From a virus: a stretch of 60,014 bases of DNA. Shown here piece by piece: positions 47,432 to 54,553 of the stretch (the stretch's first letter is position 1; each line of letters begins with the position of its first letter). The position numbers and the translations under genes were made by a program. The stretch spans positions 1 to 60,014 of IMG/VR virus record IMGVR_UViG_3300008261_000019, one strand, 5' to 3'. Under the pieces are notes generated by a model. The model was not told the origin of the DNA. It saw only the letters and a list, made by a program, of their open reading frames with translations, and ran no database searches.

Positions 47432-48031
47432 TTAAAAGAATGGAACACCCATAATGTCGCGTTCGCCACTTGCATTATAAGTGACCCCACCACCAGATAT
47501 TCCTCTTACTGCACCAGATGCACCAAAGTAGGCAGCTCCTAGCATTCCGTATTTTATTGCTCTATCTGGACCCTTACCAGCATTCATAAAGTCAACAAAG
47601 TTACCTACGTTTCCTGGGCCATACATATCCACGACTCTGCCTTTTCGACCAACCATTTCTTTTTTATATCCGGCGCCTTCATATTTGCCCATTAAAGCAT
47701 TATCATAGTCTTCATTTAATTTTGTTTTTTCATTTTCGGCATCTTCAATTTGTTTTTGTCTAGCTTTTAATTTATCTCCCTCTAGCCCGTCCATTCCACT
47801 TTTTAAGCCATCAATCTTTTTTTGAGCATTTGTAATTTTTCCTTTTTCACCATGAAAAAAATCATTTGCATATTTTCTTGTATCATGTGAAGCTGTCATT
47901 TTTGCATATTGGTCCTCTGAATTTGTTCCTTTTGCTACTCGACTAAGCCATGTTCCTTCTGTACCTGTAAACACGTCGTCAAGAACGCCCCATACTTTTT
48001 GAAAACTTGAATTACTTCCGATTTTTCCCAT
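47432..48031 (-). CDS. Helical protein with hydrophobic C-terminus
   Basis: A 199-residue protein. The middle (about 65-110) is a charged coiled coil (ITNAQKKIDGLKSGMDGLE, ARQKQIEDAENEKTKLNEDY). The C-terminus has AIKYGMLGAAYFGASGAVRG, a glycine-rich hydrophobic segment like its neighbours. The start overlaps the end of the upstream small gene's region by only 11 nt spacing. Probably part of the same assembly as the 277- and 384-residue proteins. Confidence 0.5.
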   Translation of the reverse strand: MGKIGSNSSFQKVWGVLDDVFTGTEGTWLSRVAKGTNSEDQYAKMTASHDTRKYANDFFHGEKGKITNAQKKIDGLKSGMDGLEGDKLKARQKQIEDAENEKTKLNEDYDNALMGKYEGAGYKKEMVGRKGRVVDMYGPGNVGNFVDFMNAGKGPDRAIKYGMLGAAYFGASGAVRGISGGGVTYNASGERDIMGVPFF

Positions 48032-48042
48032 CTTAATTCACC

Positions 48043-48204
48043 TCAATATCCTGATTTTCGACCCATCATCATTGGTCGATTTCTTTTTGTTGAAATCATG
48101 CTCTTTGGCTTTGCGACAGGTGACTTAATTGCATTGCCAGCTTTGTTAACCAAGCCATTTAAGAAATGACATCCATTACTCATAATTCTTCCATACCCAG
48201 CCAT
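48043..48204 (-). CDS. 53-residue basic peptide
   Basis: ATG 48204 follows a strong AAGGAGGAG site 7 nt before it. The peptide is basic (GNAIKSPVAKPKSMISTKRN, then RPMMMGRKSGY). The stop is followed at once by the ribosome site of the 199-residue gene, so translation is coupled. A small DNA-binding or virion component is possible. Confidence 0.6.
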   Translation of the reverse strand: MAGYGRIMSNGCHFLNGLVNKAGNAIKSPVAKPKSMISTKRNRPMMMGRKSGY

Positions 48205-48207
48205 GTT

Positions 48208-48915
48208 TTACTCCTCCTTGTCTTTAGGAGTTACGTCAATGATTTTACCTTCTTCCTGCAGTCTTCTTACTTTTTGAATTAATTCTGCAGCTCGACTCGA
48301 AGGGTCATTTACGGTTAAGATATCAACTTTTTTATCTTTTCTCGTTGAATTCATTTGATTTAATAACTTTATCCGTTCTAATCGTAACTTATTTTTAGCT
48401 TCAAAAGCTTTATGTAATTCGGGTCTTGTTAATACATTTCCCCGAGCATCTACGCCTGTTATGACTTCTTCGATAAAATCACCACTAACAGCCAAATAAT
48501 TGTCAGCTCTTAGCATTAAGATTTCGATATCGATAATATCTTTGATAATCGAATGGTCGACCGTGTCATCGTCTTTAATATCAAATTCTCTGCAATATTT
48601 ATCAAAGCGCTCTAAGACAGCTCCAACTTCAATTGGACATCTTCCGCCTACGTCTAAGTCATCTTCTTCTATCCAGCAAGTCGCTCGAAATGGACAGCTA
48701 TTTCCCTGACAAACAATTGGCACTCCTGAATACATTCCATGGCGCATATTATGAAAAGCTCTGGCTTTCCTAACATTCTCTAAAGCTTTTACGCTATTAA
48801 AGCCCCAGACAAATGGAATGCCACTTTCCTCAAGTAATCTTTCCACTTCATGATTTTTGTTTTGACTAAAAGGATGCGCCAGTATTTCTTTTTTATCAGT
48901 TTGCTTTTTTCCCAT
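48208..48915 (-). CDS. Four-Cys protein in small-terminase-like position
   Basis: A 235-residue protein. A Cys cluster at about residues 69-93 (CQGNSCPFRATCW, then RCP) looks like a metal site. A long helical middle follows (SIIKDIIDIEILMLRADNY) with a Lys/Arg-rich C-terminal helix (KNKLRLERIKLLNQMNSTRK). It heads the packaging/structural operon, where small terminase genes usually lie, and the helical/basic end could bind DNA. Small-terminase identity is a guess from position. Confidence 0.45.
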   Translation of the reverse strand: MGKKQTDKKEILAHPFSQNKNHEVERLLEESGIPFVWGFNSVKALENVRKARAFHNMRHGMYSGVPIVCQGNSCPFRATCWIEEDDLDVGGRCPIEVGAVLERFDKYCREFDIKDDDTVDHSIIKDIIDIEILMLRADNYLAVSGDFIEEVITGVDARGNVLTRPELHKAFEAKNKLRLERIKLLNQMNSTRKDKKVDILTVNDPSSRAAELIQKVRRLQEEGKIIDVTPKDKEE

Positions 48916-48940
48916 TCCGATTCTCCCCTAGATAATAGAA

Positions 48941-48996
48941 AACGGCTACTGGTCAGCGCTTAATCAGCAAATTGCTCCTAGTTCGCTCCGTAGCCG
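48941..48996 (-). terminator. Nested stem structure before the packaging operon
   Basis: On the minus strand ACGGCTAC pairs with GTAGCCGT around two inner stems (AGCG/CGCT and AGCA/TGCT), followed by TTTTCTATT. It would end the transcript of the small membrane gene or act as an attenuator in the leader of the 235-residue gene. Confidence 0.55.
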
Positions 48997-49010
48997 TATA
49001 TATTATTATT

Positions 49011-49199
49011 TTATTGAATATTACTGTAATTGTAAATCAAAAGTAACAAAATCATAAATCCTAATAATAAATTATAAAATAAAATACGGACCATCATGTT
49101 GGTTAACTGACGATTTAAATAATACGCGATAATTATGTCCGCAATATTAAATCCAACAAATCCTAAGATAATTCCCATGCAGAATATTACTGCAACCAT
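49011..49199 (-). CDS. Two-segment membrane peptide
   Basis: ATG 49199 lies 9 nt after GGAG; a TTG 6 nt before it is too close. The product is 62 residues with two membrane helices (about 3-25 and 38-57) and a short basic turn. Size and topology are like class II holins. The endolysin gene is 13 kb away, so the holin idea is weak. Confidence 0.5.
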   Translation of the reverse strand: MVAVIFCMGIILGFVGFNIADIIIAYYLNRQLTNMMVRILFYNLLLGFMILLLLIYNYSNIQ

Positions 49200-49235
49200 G
49201 AGCAATCACTCCAAGAGATGTATTACACATATGGT

Positions 49236-49511
49236 TTATGTATTTGGCTTGCTAATTTTTAAATCATCTCTGCATTCTTCGCAATATCTTTTCTTTCTCT
49301 CTTTTCTTTTAATCAAAACAACCTTTTTGCAAAATACGCATTGATACTCTTTGTCATTTCGTTCCTGTAAATTTGCAGTAGGAATATTGTATTTAATCCG
49401 TGTACGGTTAATTGTTGCACGGGAGCATCCTATAACATCCGCAATTTCTTTATCAGTCAAGCCCTCTTGTTGGCTTAGTCTTGTTATTTCTTTTACTAAA
49501 AATGGTAGCAT
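49236..49511 (-). CDS. HTH plus zinc-ribbon regulator-like protein
   Basis: ATG 49511 is chosen over an upstream TTG; the product is 91 residues. Residues about 15-45 (LTDKEIADVIGCSRATINRT) form a resolvase/sigma-region-4-like helix-turn-helix. Residues about 57-82 have CVFCKK and CEEC, a zinc ribbon joined by a very basic stretch. It is the first gene of the leftward array, about 150 nt from a sigma-A-type promoter. A transcription factor for the late genes is a fair inference. Confidence 0.6.
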   Translation of the reverse strand: MLPFLVKEITRLSQQEGLTDKEIADVIGCSRATINRTRIKYNIPTANLQERNDKEYQCVFCKKVVLIKRKERKKRYCEECRDDLKISKPNT

Positions 49512-49675
49512 TAGATTACACTTCCCCAAAAAATGAAATTTATCTATTTTTTCATAGATATTTGTAACATCTTTTTACTCTAATAAATTATTCTACTCCA
49601 CCCTTCTCCACTTTTTCAAATCACCCCTCTCAAAGACTCCGTCTGTATAAGGTTCCATTTTTTACTATTTCTATA

Positions 49676-49703
49676 ATTATACTATTTAGTCATATATTGT
49701 TAA
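49676..49703 (-). promoter_or_regulatory. Sigma-A-like promoter for the leftward array
   Basis: On the minus strand, TTAACA (49698-49703) and TATAAT (49676-49681) are separated by 16 nt. This gives a leader of roughly 150 nt before the HTH/zinc-ribbon gene. Confidence 0.65.
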
Positions 49704-49788
49704 TAGGCGCAACCCACAGTTATTTGCCTCAATCATGATAAAGCTGTCTGAAGAGCCGTGTTCAACTCACATAAAAAAATACCATCAA

Positions 49789-49837
49789 AGACCGAGGTTA
49801 TGTTCCTCCGAAGATTCTGTAACTATGTCTTCGGTCT
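49789..49837. repeat. Compound inverted repeat with mutually exclusive stems
   Basis: AGACCGA (49789-49795) can pair with TCGGTCT (49831-49837), while CCGAAGA (49808-49814) can pair with TCTTCGG (49828-49834); both need 49831-49834. A small GAGG/CCTC stem lies inside. Rightward, the second stem is followed by TCTGTATTTTTCT and could terminate a small RNA. Confidence 0.55.
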
Positions 49838-50280
49838 GTATTTTTCTAGCCTCGTTTTGTATAAGGTTTTAGATTTGTAGATGACAATGTCAATTCTTGC
49901 CATTTCAGCTATAAACCTTAGTACTTGAGTATCTTTTTTTATCTTTTAATAGCTAGTAGTTATATATAGTTAGGTAATATATAAGTTATAAATAATAGAA
50001 CACCTCGCCTAGGCCAATGTGTGACATGACTAATGTTTAATTTGTGAACATTTTGTGTCTAATACTTATACACTATGTATAACCATTGTATAATAATATG
50101 GTATTAAAATGGGAATTTTACATATCATATTTTTGATATGAAGTACATACATTGGATTAATTTTATTGTAGCACAGTTTTCTTGTAATTTATTCAAATTG
50201 TTTTGAAAACAAATAGAAATATTTTTGTAATTAGTTAGCACAAGTTAGCGCTTACATTTTATTCATGAATTTAATGAGTC

Positions 50281-50299
50281 ATATGTGCGAAGCACATAT
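50281..50299. repeat. Perfect 8-bp hairpin with GAA loop
   Basis: ATATGTGC-GAA-GCACATAT. The centre is GCGAAGC, a sequence known to form an unusually stable DNA mini-hairpin. It recurs three more times in the right part of the window. Confidence 0.7.
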
Positions 50300-50375
50300 T
50301 TGAATTCTAATCATTTATTGCATCTTATTTTTAAATTCCTTATAGGAATAAAAAATTATACATATATATTTTTGG

Positions 50376-50407
50376 GACCCTGCCTTTTTATTTAAAGGGG
50401 CGGGGTC
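50376..50407 (+). terminator. Rightward intrinsic terminator in the control region
   Basis: A 9-bp stem GACCCTGCC with GGCGGGGTC (one T-G pair) is followed by TTTTTTATTT. No gene lies before it on this strand, so it would end an unknown short RNA or block read-through. Confidence 0.75.
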
Positions 50408-50570
50408 TTTTTTATTTATTTTTATTTTCTTATAAATAAATTCAAATATTTCATATATATTTTTTGCGGTGCGAAAATCGTTAAGGGGTTGGAAAAAGTA
50501 TATATATTTTTCTGCGGTGCCAGGCCTATATATTAATGTGAACCACAGCGTTCGATGCCCCACTGGTATT

Positions 50571-50647
50571 AGACGTTGTGTGCCTCCGCGTCTCAAGGGT
50601 AAGAAGCATATACGATACTACTTCGGTAGTTACTCGACAAGTATATG
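50571..50647 (+). other. Structured leader before the first rightward gene
   Basis: Two hairpins are visible: AGACG/CGTCT (50571-50593), and a longer one CATATAC/GTATATG (50607-50647) enclosing CTAC-TTCG-GTAG with a very stable UUCG-type loop. No T run follows, so this is mRNA leader structure rather than a terminator. Confidence 0.5.
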
Positions 50648-50724
50648 TACCTTAATCACTGTCGTTACCGTCACATGCCAATAAGCTAGATACACTAGAT
50701 GAGGCAATGAAAGGAGATGTCTCT

Positions 50725-51321
50725 ATGTTGGAGATGTTGTTGTTTGGGTTGTTGTCTGCTTTAGTTGTTATTCTATTGATGCCTGCTGATGTGCAAGCAT
50801 CTATTCGTCGTGCGCTTGTGTCTGCTGCTCGTCGCTTTGCTGATGTCATTGAGTCGGGTCATGCTCGTGCTGCTAGTCGTCCTGTTACTGAATCCTCTAA
50901 AGAAGGTATTACCAAGAAGAATCCTTGGTCTGAGCCAAAGGTAGTATCGGTTGAAAAAGTTGTTGACGTTGATGCCCTTGAGCGTCGCTTTGCTATGATA
51001 CAAGACCAGCTTGATGCATCGCAAAACCGCTTTCAGTCGTTCTTGTACAATTACCATGGCGATATGGCTCGTGTTGGGGATAAGCTTCAAGAGGTTGATG
51101 GATTGGATAGACAATTAGATTCTACACACTCCAGTATCGAATATCTTCGCTCATTAGACCGTAAGCTTGAGCTTAGAGTAATTGCAATTGAGGAATTACT
51201 ACAATCACCTCGCGAACTTAAGGAAGCTCTTGAAAAGGTTGAAGACCAAGCAACCCAGCTTCGTAAAGAAATTGAACGTCAGAATGCTATCACTGAACAG
51301 TTGAAAAAGTTTGAGTACTAA
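50725..51321 (+). CDS. Membrane-anchored coiled-coil protein
   Basis: ATG 50725 lies 8 nt after AAAGGAG and is preferred to ATG 50707; the product is 198 residues. Residues 1-21 are a membrane helix (LEMLLFGLLSALVVILLMP), followed by a basic patch and a long coiled coil (about 70-195: DALERRFAMIQDQLDASQ, KVEDQATQLRKEIERQ). It is the first gene of the rightward array and is closed by its own terminator. A membrane-bound early protein is likely; target unknown. Confidence 0.65.
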   Translation: MLEMLLFGLLSALVVILLMPADVQASIRRALVSAARRFADVIESGHARAASRPVTESSKEGITKKNPWSEPKVVSVEKVVDVDALERRFAMIQDQLDASQNRFQSFLYNYHGDMARVGDKLQEVDGLDRQLDSTHSSIEYLRSLDRKLELRVIAIEELLQSPRELKEALEKVEDQATQLRKEIERQNAITEQLKKFEY

Positions 51322-51330
51322 AATCGTTCA

Positions 51331-51361
51331 GGGTCAGGGGCTTCGGTCTCTGGCCCTTTTA
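51331..51361 (+). terminator. Intrinsic terminator after the first rightward gene
   Basis: An 11-bp stem GGGTCAGGGGC with its partner and a UUCG loop, followed by TTTTATATAT. Position is 10 nt after the stop codon. Confidence 0.85.
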
Positions 51362-51392
51362 TATATAAATCACACTACAAGGAGTTGTTGTT

Positions 51393-51830
51393 ATGTTTGT
51401 ATTCTTTGGTTTTGTCTTTTCATTCTGCTTGATTGTTGTTCTATTGCAAAAGGCTGGTAAGTACCGTGTATTACGGGTAATCGGTGATGTTCTTCGTGAT
51501 ATCGCTGATAAGGTTGAGGGCGTTACTATTGAGACTCGTGAGATTGATGAGTCCCAAGTTCCATCGAATATTCTTAAGGCTGCTAAGTTAGCGCAGCCAG
51601 TCAGCTTAGTAAGTGGTCCTAAAGTATGTGCAGTGTTTGAGTGTGTACTTGATGATGGGTCTGTTACTACGTTAGAGGTTCATGAGTTAGAATCGGTTAT
51701 TTGGATAACTGAGGTTTATCTCAATGGATTTGGCTTCAAGAAGGTTGCTGAGCGTCCTAGTATCAGCATGCATCGCAAGGTATTCGTTGATGGTAAATGT
51801 ACTGTCTGCGAGTACTTTCTCCCTCTTTAA
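51393..51830 (+). CDS. Small membrane-anchored protein
   Basis: This 145-residue protein has an AAGGAG site 8 nt before ATG. Residues 1-20 form a membrane helix (FVFFGFVFSFCLIVVLLQ), then a basic amphipathic helix (YRVLRVIGDVLRDIADKVE) and a beta-rich soluble domain (about 70-145) with several Cys. It has the same plan as its two neighbours: N-terminal anchor plus small soluble part. No family recognised. Confidence 0.6.
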   Translation: MFVFFGFVFSFCLIVVLLQKAGKYRVLRVIGDVLRDIADKVEGVTIETREIDESQVPSNILKAAKLAQPVSLVSGPKVCAVFECVLDDGSVTTLEVHELESVIWITEVYLNGFGFKKVAERPSISMHRKVFVDGKCTVCEYFLPL

Positions 51831-51841
51831 TCGTTGTTCAT

Positions 51842-51895
51842 GGTGAGAAGCTTACCTAATACTCATCTCCACATGAGTCACTTGGCAAGGGTAAG
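51842..51895 (+). other. Switch-like intergenic RNA structure
   Basis: CTTACC (51851-51856) can pair with GGTAAG (51890-51895), enclosing the perfect hairpin ACTCAT/ATGAGT (51861-51878), or instead with GGTGAG (51842-51847). The two folds exclude each other. It lies between stop 51830 and ATG 51935. Confidence 0.45.
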
Positions 51896-51934
51896 TACCT
51901 AATTCATATTCATTTAATTAAAGGAGATGTTCTT

Positions 51935-52255
51935 ATGTTTAATGTTAAGTTGAATCGCAGAGGTAAGATTGTTCGACTGTTGTTTGTTGTCGCATTGTTC
52001 ACAATGATTATTACTGGTATTGCGGATAGCTTCTTCAAGGATGCATTTAAGGTAGTGGATTACGAAGAGGTAGTTGTCTCTGATGGAGATACCATCTGGA
52101 TGTTGTGCAAGAAGTTTAATGGACGAGTAATTGCATCATCGACCGGGGATGTTGGTGAATGTGTTCATCATGTAAGTAAGATGAATCCTGAGCAATCTGA
52201 TACGTTACGCTCTGGTGATGTTATTAAGATGCCTGTATTGGCTGTTAATGAGTAG
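51935..52255 (+). CDS. LysM/YneA-like membrane protein
   Basis: This 106-residue protein has an N-terminal basic end and membrane helix (about 13-32: LLFVVALFTMIITGIADSFF). It then has a LysM-like domain (about 45-102) with VVSDGDTIWMLCKKFNG, VHHVSKMN and TLRSGDVIKMPVL. The anchor, single LysM and final IKMPVL resemble YneA, the SOS-induced division inhibitor of Bacillus. It may act outside the membrane on the septum or wall. An AAAGGAGATG site precedes it and a strong terminator follows. Similarity is by pattern only. Confidence 0.6.
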   Translation: MFNVKLNRRGKIVRLLFVVALFTMIITGIADSFFKDAFKVVDYEEVVVSDGDTIWMLCKKFNGRVIASSTGDVGECVHHVSKMNPEQSDTLRSGDVIKMPVLAVNE

Positions 52256-52280
52256 TCGTTCAATGACTTGATTTGAATAT

Positions 52281-52320
52281 GGAGAGGGCCTCATAGATGG
52301 GGTCTTCTCCTTTTTATTTT
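52281..52320 (+). terminator. Intrinsic terminator closing the first three-gene group
   Basis: A 12-pair stem (GGAGAGGGCCTC with GGGGTCTTCTCC, some G-T pairs), 6-nt loop, then TTTTTATTTT. Confidence 0.9.
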
Positions 52321-52403
52321 CTTCATAATGCAGCCATTGACGGTCACAAGCCCGTATGAGAAATGCAGAGTGGGAAGTCATATCACGGAAAGGAGTTGAT
52401 GAG

Positions 52404-52631
52404 GTGCTAAACAACTTGCAGTGCTCCACCATTGCAAGCCTAGCAGTACGGGCGCTACAACGTCGTCAGTCAGAATCGTTTACCAGGAATACCATGCCAC
52501 TTTTACTGAATTTCTTGGGCATGGAGATGTTCTTAAATTCTTGGTTCCATGGGGACGCCTGTGAATTGCAGTGGACGTGCAATCTAACAAGACGTTACTA
52601 CTACACGAAAGGAGGTGATTTTTATGTTTGA
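52404..52631 (+). CDS. Short reading frame of intergenic module, copy A
   Basis: GTG 52404 lies 8 nt after AAAGGAG, giving 75 residues. The middle (QRRQSES, then FLGMEMFLNSWFHGD) aligns codon by codon with the short frame at 54648-54857, showing F-x-G-x-E-x-x-x-N-S-x-F-H-G. The frame ends 8 nt inside the next gene, so it could be a translationally coupled leader peptide. The nearby DNA also forms hairpins, so an RNA-level role is equally possible. Confidence 0.45.
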   Translation: MLNNLQCSTIASLAVRALQRRQSESFTRNTMPLLLNFLGMEMFLNSWFHGDACELQWTCNLTRRYYYTKGGDFYV

Positions 52632-53157
52632 TTGGCTAGCAGAATACGACAAAGGTATCCCCATTGAAGAAAATGAAACATCTAACATCGATGAGTTCCG
52701 TATCGCCTACGAATACCAAGACCTCAAAGAAACACTTGGTATCGCTCATCACAACTTCAATCAATCAGAAGAGGCATTTTTATTAGCACTCAAATCTGAT
52801 GACCTCAGTACCTTTGCCTATCACTACAGACGGTTTTTAGGTTTTAACCGCCAAGCTAGCATCTTTGTCGATGCTTCTGTAGCCATGATGAGACGTAATG
52901 CTGAGTTGGGTTATCTTGGGATTGATGAAGACAAAGCATTTAGACGCTATTGGAGATATGCTGGATTTAAGTTTCATAACCAGCAAATCACTGATACGTT
53001 TAAGAACTTGCAAGTTACGCCAGTATCTAAACCAGAAGAGAGGAGGGACCTGAACCTAAATGTTCCTGATTTCAAAGAATTCCCGATTGAAATTAGTGCA
53101 GCGCACCGTCTCGACCCATATGGGTTCAATACTGACGGATTTGGGCATTTCTATTGA
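52624..53157 (+). CDS. Unrecognised helical protein
   Basis: ATG 52624 is 8 nt after AAAGGAGG; the product is 177 residues. It is mostly helical with many Asp, Tyr, Phe and His (FRIAYEYQDLKETLGIAHHN, RYWRYAGFKFHNQQITD). No motif recognised. It follows module A and its 3' end overlaps the next gene by 98 nt in another frame. Confidence 0.55.
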   Translation: MFDWLAEYDKGIPIEENETSNIDEFRIAYEYQDLKETLGIAHHNFNQSEEAFLLALKSDDLSTFAYHYRRFLGFNRQASIFVDASVAMMRRNAELGYLGIDEDKAFRRYWRYAGFKFHNQQITDTFKNLQVTPVSKPEERRDLNLNVPDFKEFPIEISAAHRLDPYGFNTDGFGHFY

Positions 53158-53428
53158 TGATTTTATTGTTAATAGAATTGAAATTGTAGAAAGTCGAATT
53201 CATGGGTATACAGGTAATCCATCCGAGAGAAGTAGCATTCATATTTATTTATCTCTACCTGTATTGTTCTCAAATTCTTTAATGGCTTTCAAGCCCGTTG
53301 CTCGTCGCTTTATTTGCTTCGAATTGGTCAAAGAACTATACCACTACTGGTCTAGTATCAATCGCATTGAATATAACCCAGCTTGGGCTGAATCTTATGC
53401 CGAACAGTGGGTCAAGGAAAATCTGTAA
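53060..53428 (+). CDS. Overlapping 122-residue protein
   Basis: ATG 53060 directly follows an in-frame TAA and lies about 12 nt after GAGGAGGG, inside the end of the previous gene. The part beyond the overlap is regular and protein-like (DDFIVNRIEIVESRIHGYTG, FICFELVKELYHYWSSINRI). Either this start with a 98-nt overlap or a later start (ATG 53120s) is used. Function unknown. Confidence 0.5.
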   Translation: MFLISKNSRLKLVQRTVSTHMGSILTDLGISIDDFIVNRIEIVESRIHGYTGNPSERSSIHIYLSLPVLFSNSLMAFKPVARRFICFELVKELYHYWSSINRIEYNPAWAESYAEQWVKENL

Positions 53429-53494
53429 TACCCGTCCTGAGCATGACGTTAAAAGGCTTCCTCTTCATGAGGACTAAAAAAGGGAGGCAAAACA

Positions 53495-53971
53495 ATGCCA
53501 AAATCACCACATGCAAACTGGTCTGTATGGTCATTACTTCACCTTGAAGACAATGATGTCGTATATGGACCAAAAGTCTCAATCGATAAAATTGAGAAAA
53601 TCGTCAACACCCTGCAACCACCCATCAAGGTGATTGTAAGAGTTGATAATCGCGAGACCATCATCAAAGAAATGGCGTTCAAAGCCAAGGAGTCAGGTTG
53701 CGAAATCCATCTCGAAGACAATCGTAATCCCCGACATCCCATTCCCCACATGAACGACGACTGGTCAATGGTCCGTTATCGTGGTGGAGTAATCATTAAC
53801 GGTAAGCCCGAGACCGTAACACAGGCAATTAATGATGAGATTTATGGCTATAAACAAGACCTCATTGTTAGGTACGATTTAAAGCGTTACATCATTGATG
53901 AGGCATTGTATTCCGCCGAGATTCAGCGCAAGTACGATGTCTTATTACTTGAGCCAGTAGCCCGTCACTAA
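53495..53971 (+). CDS. Unrecognised 158-residue protein
   Basis: A good AGGGAGG site precedes ATG 53495. The protein is mixed alpha/beta: VSIDKIEKIVNTLQPPIKV, VRVDNRETIIKEMAFKAKES, then a His/Pro loop (NPRHPIPHMNDDW) and VRYRGGVIING. Helices close the chain. No family recognised. The pseudoknot at 53979 follows its stop. Confidence 0.55.
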   Translation: MPKSPHANWSVWSLLHLEDNDVVYGPKVSIDKIEKIVNTLQPPIKVIVRVDNRETIIKEMAFKAKESGCEIHLEDNRNPRHPIPHMNDDWSMVRYRGGVIINGKPETVTQAINDEIYGYKQDLIVRYDLKRYIIDEALYSAEIQRKYDVLLLEPVARH

Positions 53972-53978
53972 ATCCCCC

Positions 53979-54015
53979 AGCACCCTGACAGATGGTGCTC
54001 TATAAATAGTCTGTC
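53979..54015 (+). ncRNA. H-type pseudoknot after the 158-residue gene
   Basis: Stem 1 is AGCACC (53979-53984) with GGTGCT (53994-53999). The 9-nt loop carries GACAGA (53987-53992), which pairs fully with TCTGTC (54010-54015); the last connecting loop is 10 nt. It lies 8 nt past the stop codon and 25 nt before ATG 54041. It could block exonucleases, control the next gene or bind a ligand. No known class was matched. Confidence 0.65.
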
Positions 54016-54040
54016 CACTTTACTAAAAGGAGATAGTGAT

Positions 54041-54553
54041 ATGCAAAAAATCAAAGTTAACTTGCCTGTACAGAGGTCGTACTCAAACATTGTTGGCTTC
54101 CAGGTCAAGGGAGTTCCTTACTCGAATCAGCAATGGATTCGTCTCGAGTCTGATAACCCGGAGGGGCTTATTCCGGAAATGAACGTATCGCTTAATGTAG
54201 GCCCTGGCATGTCGCTTTACATTGGTCGTAATGACCAGAATGTATACCGCTTTGGTCTTTGGTACGAAGATGAAACCCTTCGCCCAGGGCACGGGGGCTT
54301 TTGGTCATCAAACTGCGAGTTTGTTCGGGAACAGACAGGAATTGACCTAGTTCCAATCAGTATTGCAAAACCAGGCGACACGGGAATTGCGGCTTACATG
54401 CGAGCAGACATTCTTGCGCTGATATCAATTAAATTTGGCTACAGACTAGTATGGGGTCGCTTTTATTATGATGACCCTCACTGGCATGCAGTTCCGATTG
54501 GTCAACCAAATCCTGAAGAACTTCCACCTCAGGAAAAGTGGTGGAAAGATTAA
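54041..54553 (+). CDS. Unrecognised 170-residue protein
   Basis: An AAAGGAG site precedes ATG 54041. The protein has a beta-rich first part (INLPVQRS-type strands, GMSLYIGRNDQNVYRFGLWY) and many Gly, Trp and Pro. The C-terminus is Pro-rich (VPIGQPNPEELPPQEKWW). No family recognised. Its stop codon lies inside the outer stem of the hammerhead ribozyme, so ribozyme cleavage would trim this mRNA just past its stop. Confidence 0.55.
   Translation: MQKIKVNLPVQRSYSNIVGFQVKGVPYSNQQWIRLESDNPEGLIPEMNVSLNVGPGMSLYIGRNDQNVYRFGLWYEDETLRPGHGGFWSSNCEFVREQTGIDLVPISIAKPGDTGIAAYMRADILALISIKFGYRLVWGRFYYDDPHWHAVPIGQPNPEELPPQEKWWKD

Larger units (their letters stand above)
49512..50724. other. Divergent 1.2-kb control region
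   Basis: No convincing gene is present. The region holds the leftward promoter, a compound inverted repeat (49789-49837), a perfect 8-bp hairpin with GAA loop (50281-50299), a terminator (50376-50407), three copies of an AT-rich motif (50361, 50452, 50498) and a structured leader before the first rightward gene. It is AT-rich up to about 50460 and then shifts to the richer composition of the right side. Confidence 0.7.

Noticed and set aside
49865-49905. A leftward promoter TTGTCA-17-TTATAC.
   Set aside because: The -10 matches at only two of six positions; the promoter at 49676-49703 is much better.
50555-50610. A possible HDV-like ribozyme or tRNA T-arm (GTTCGATGCCCC, CCTCCGCG).
   Set aside because: The required nested pairings and acceptor stem could not be found.
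50469-50684. A 71-codon plus-strand frame in the leader of the rightward array.
   Set aside because: It starts with GTG without a ribosome site, runs through the repeated AT motif and two hairpins, and has no recognisable protein features.
52334-52375. A second hammerhead-like core before module A (TTGACGG and GAGAAA).
   Set aside because: The core is mismatched at essential positions and the stems do not close.
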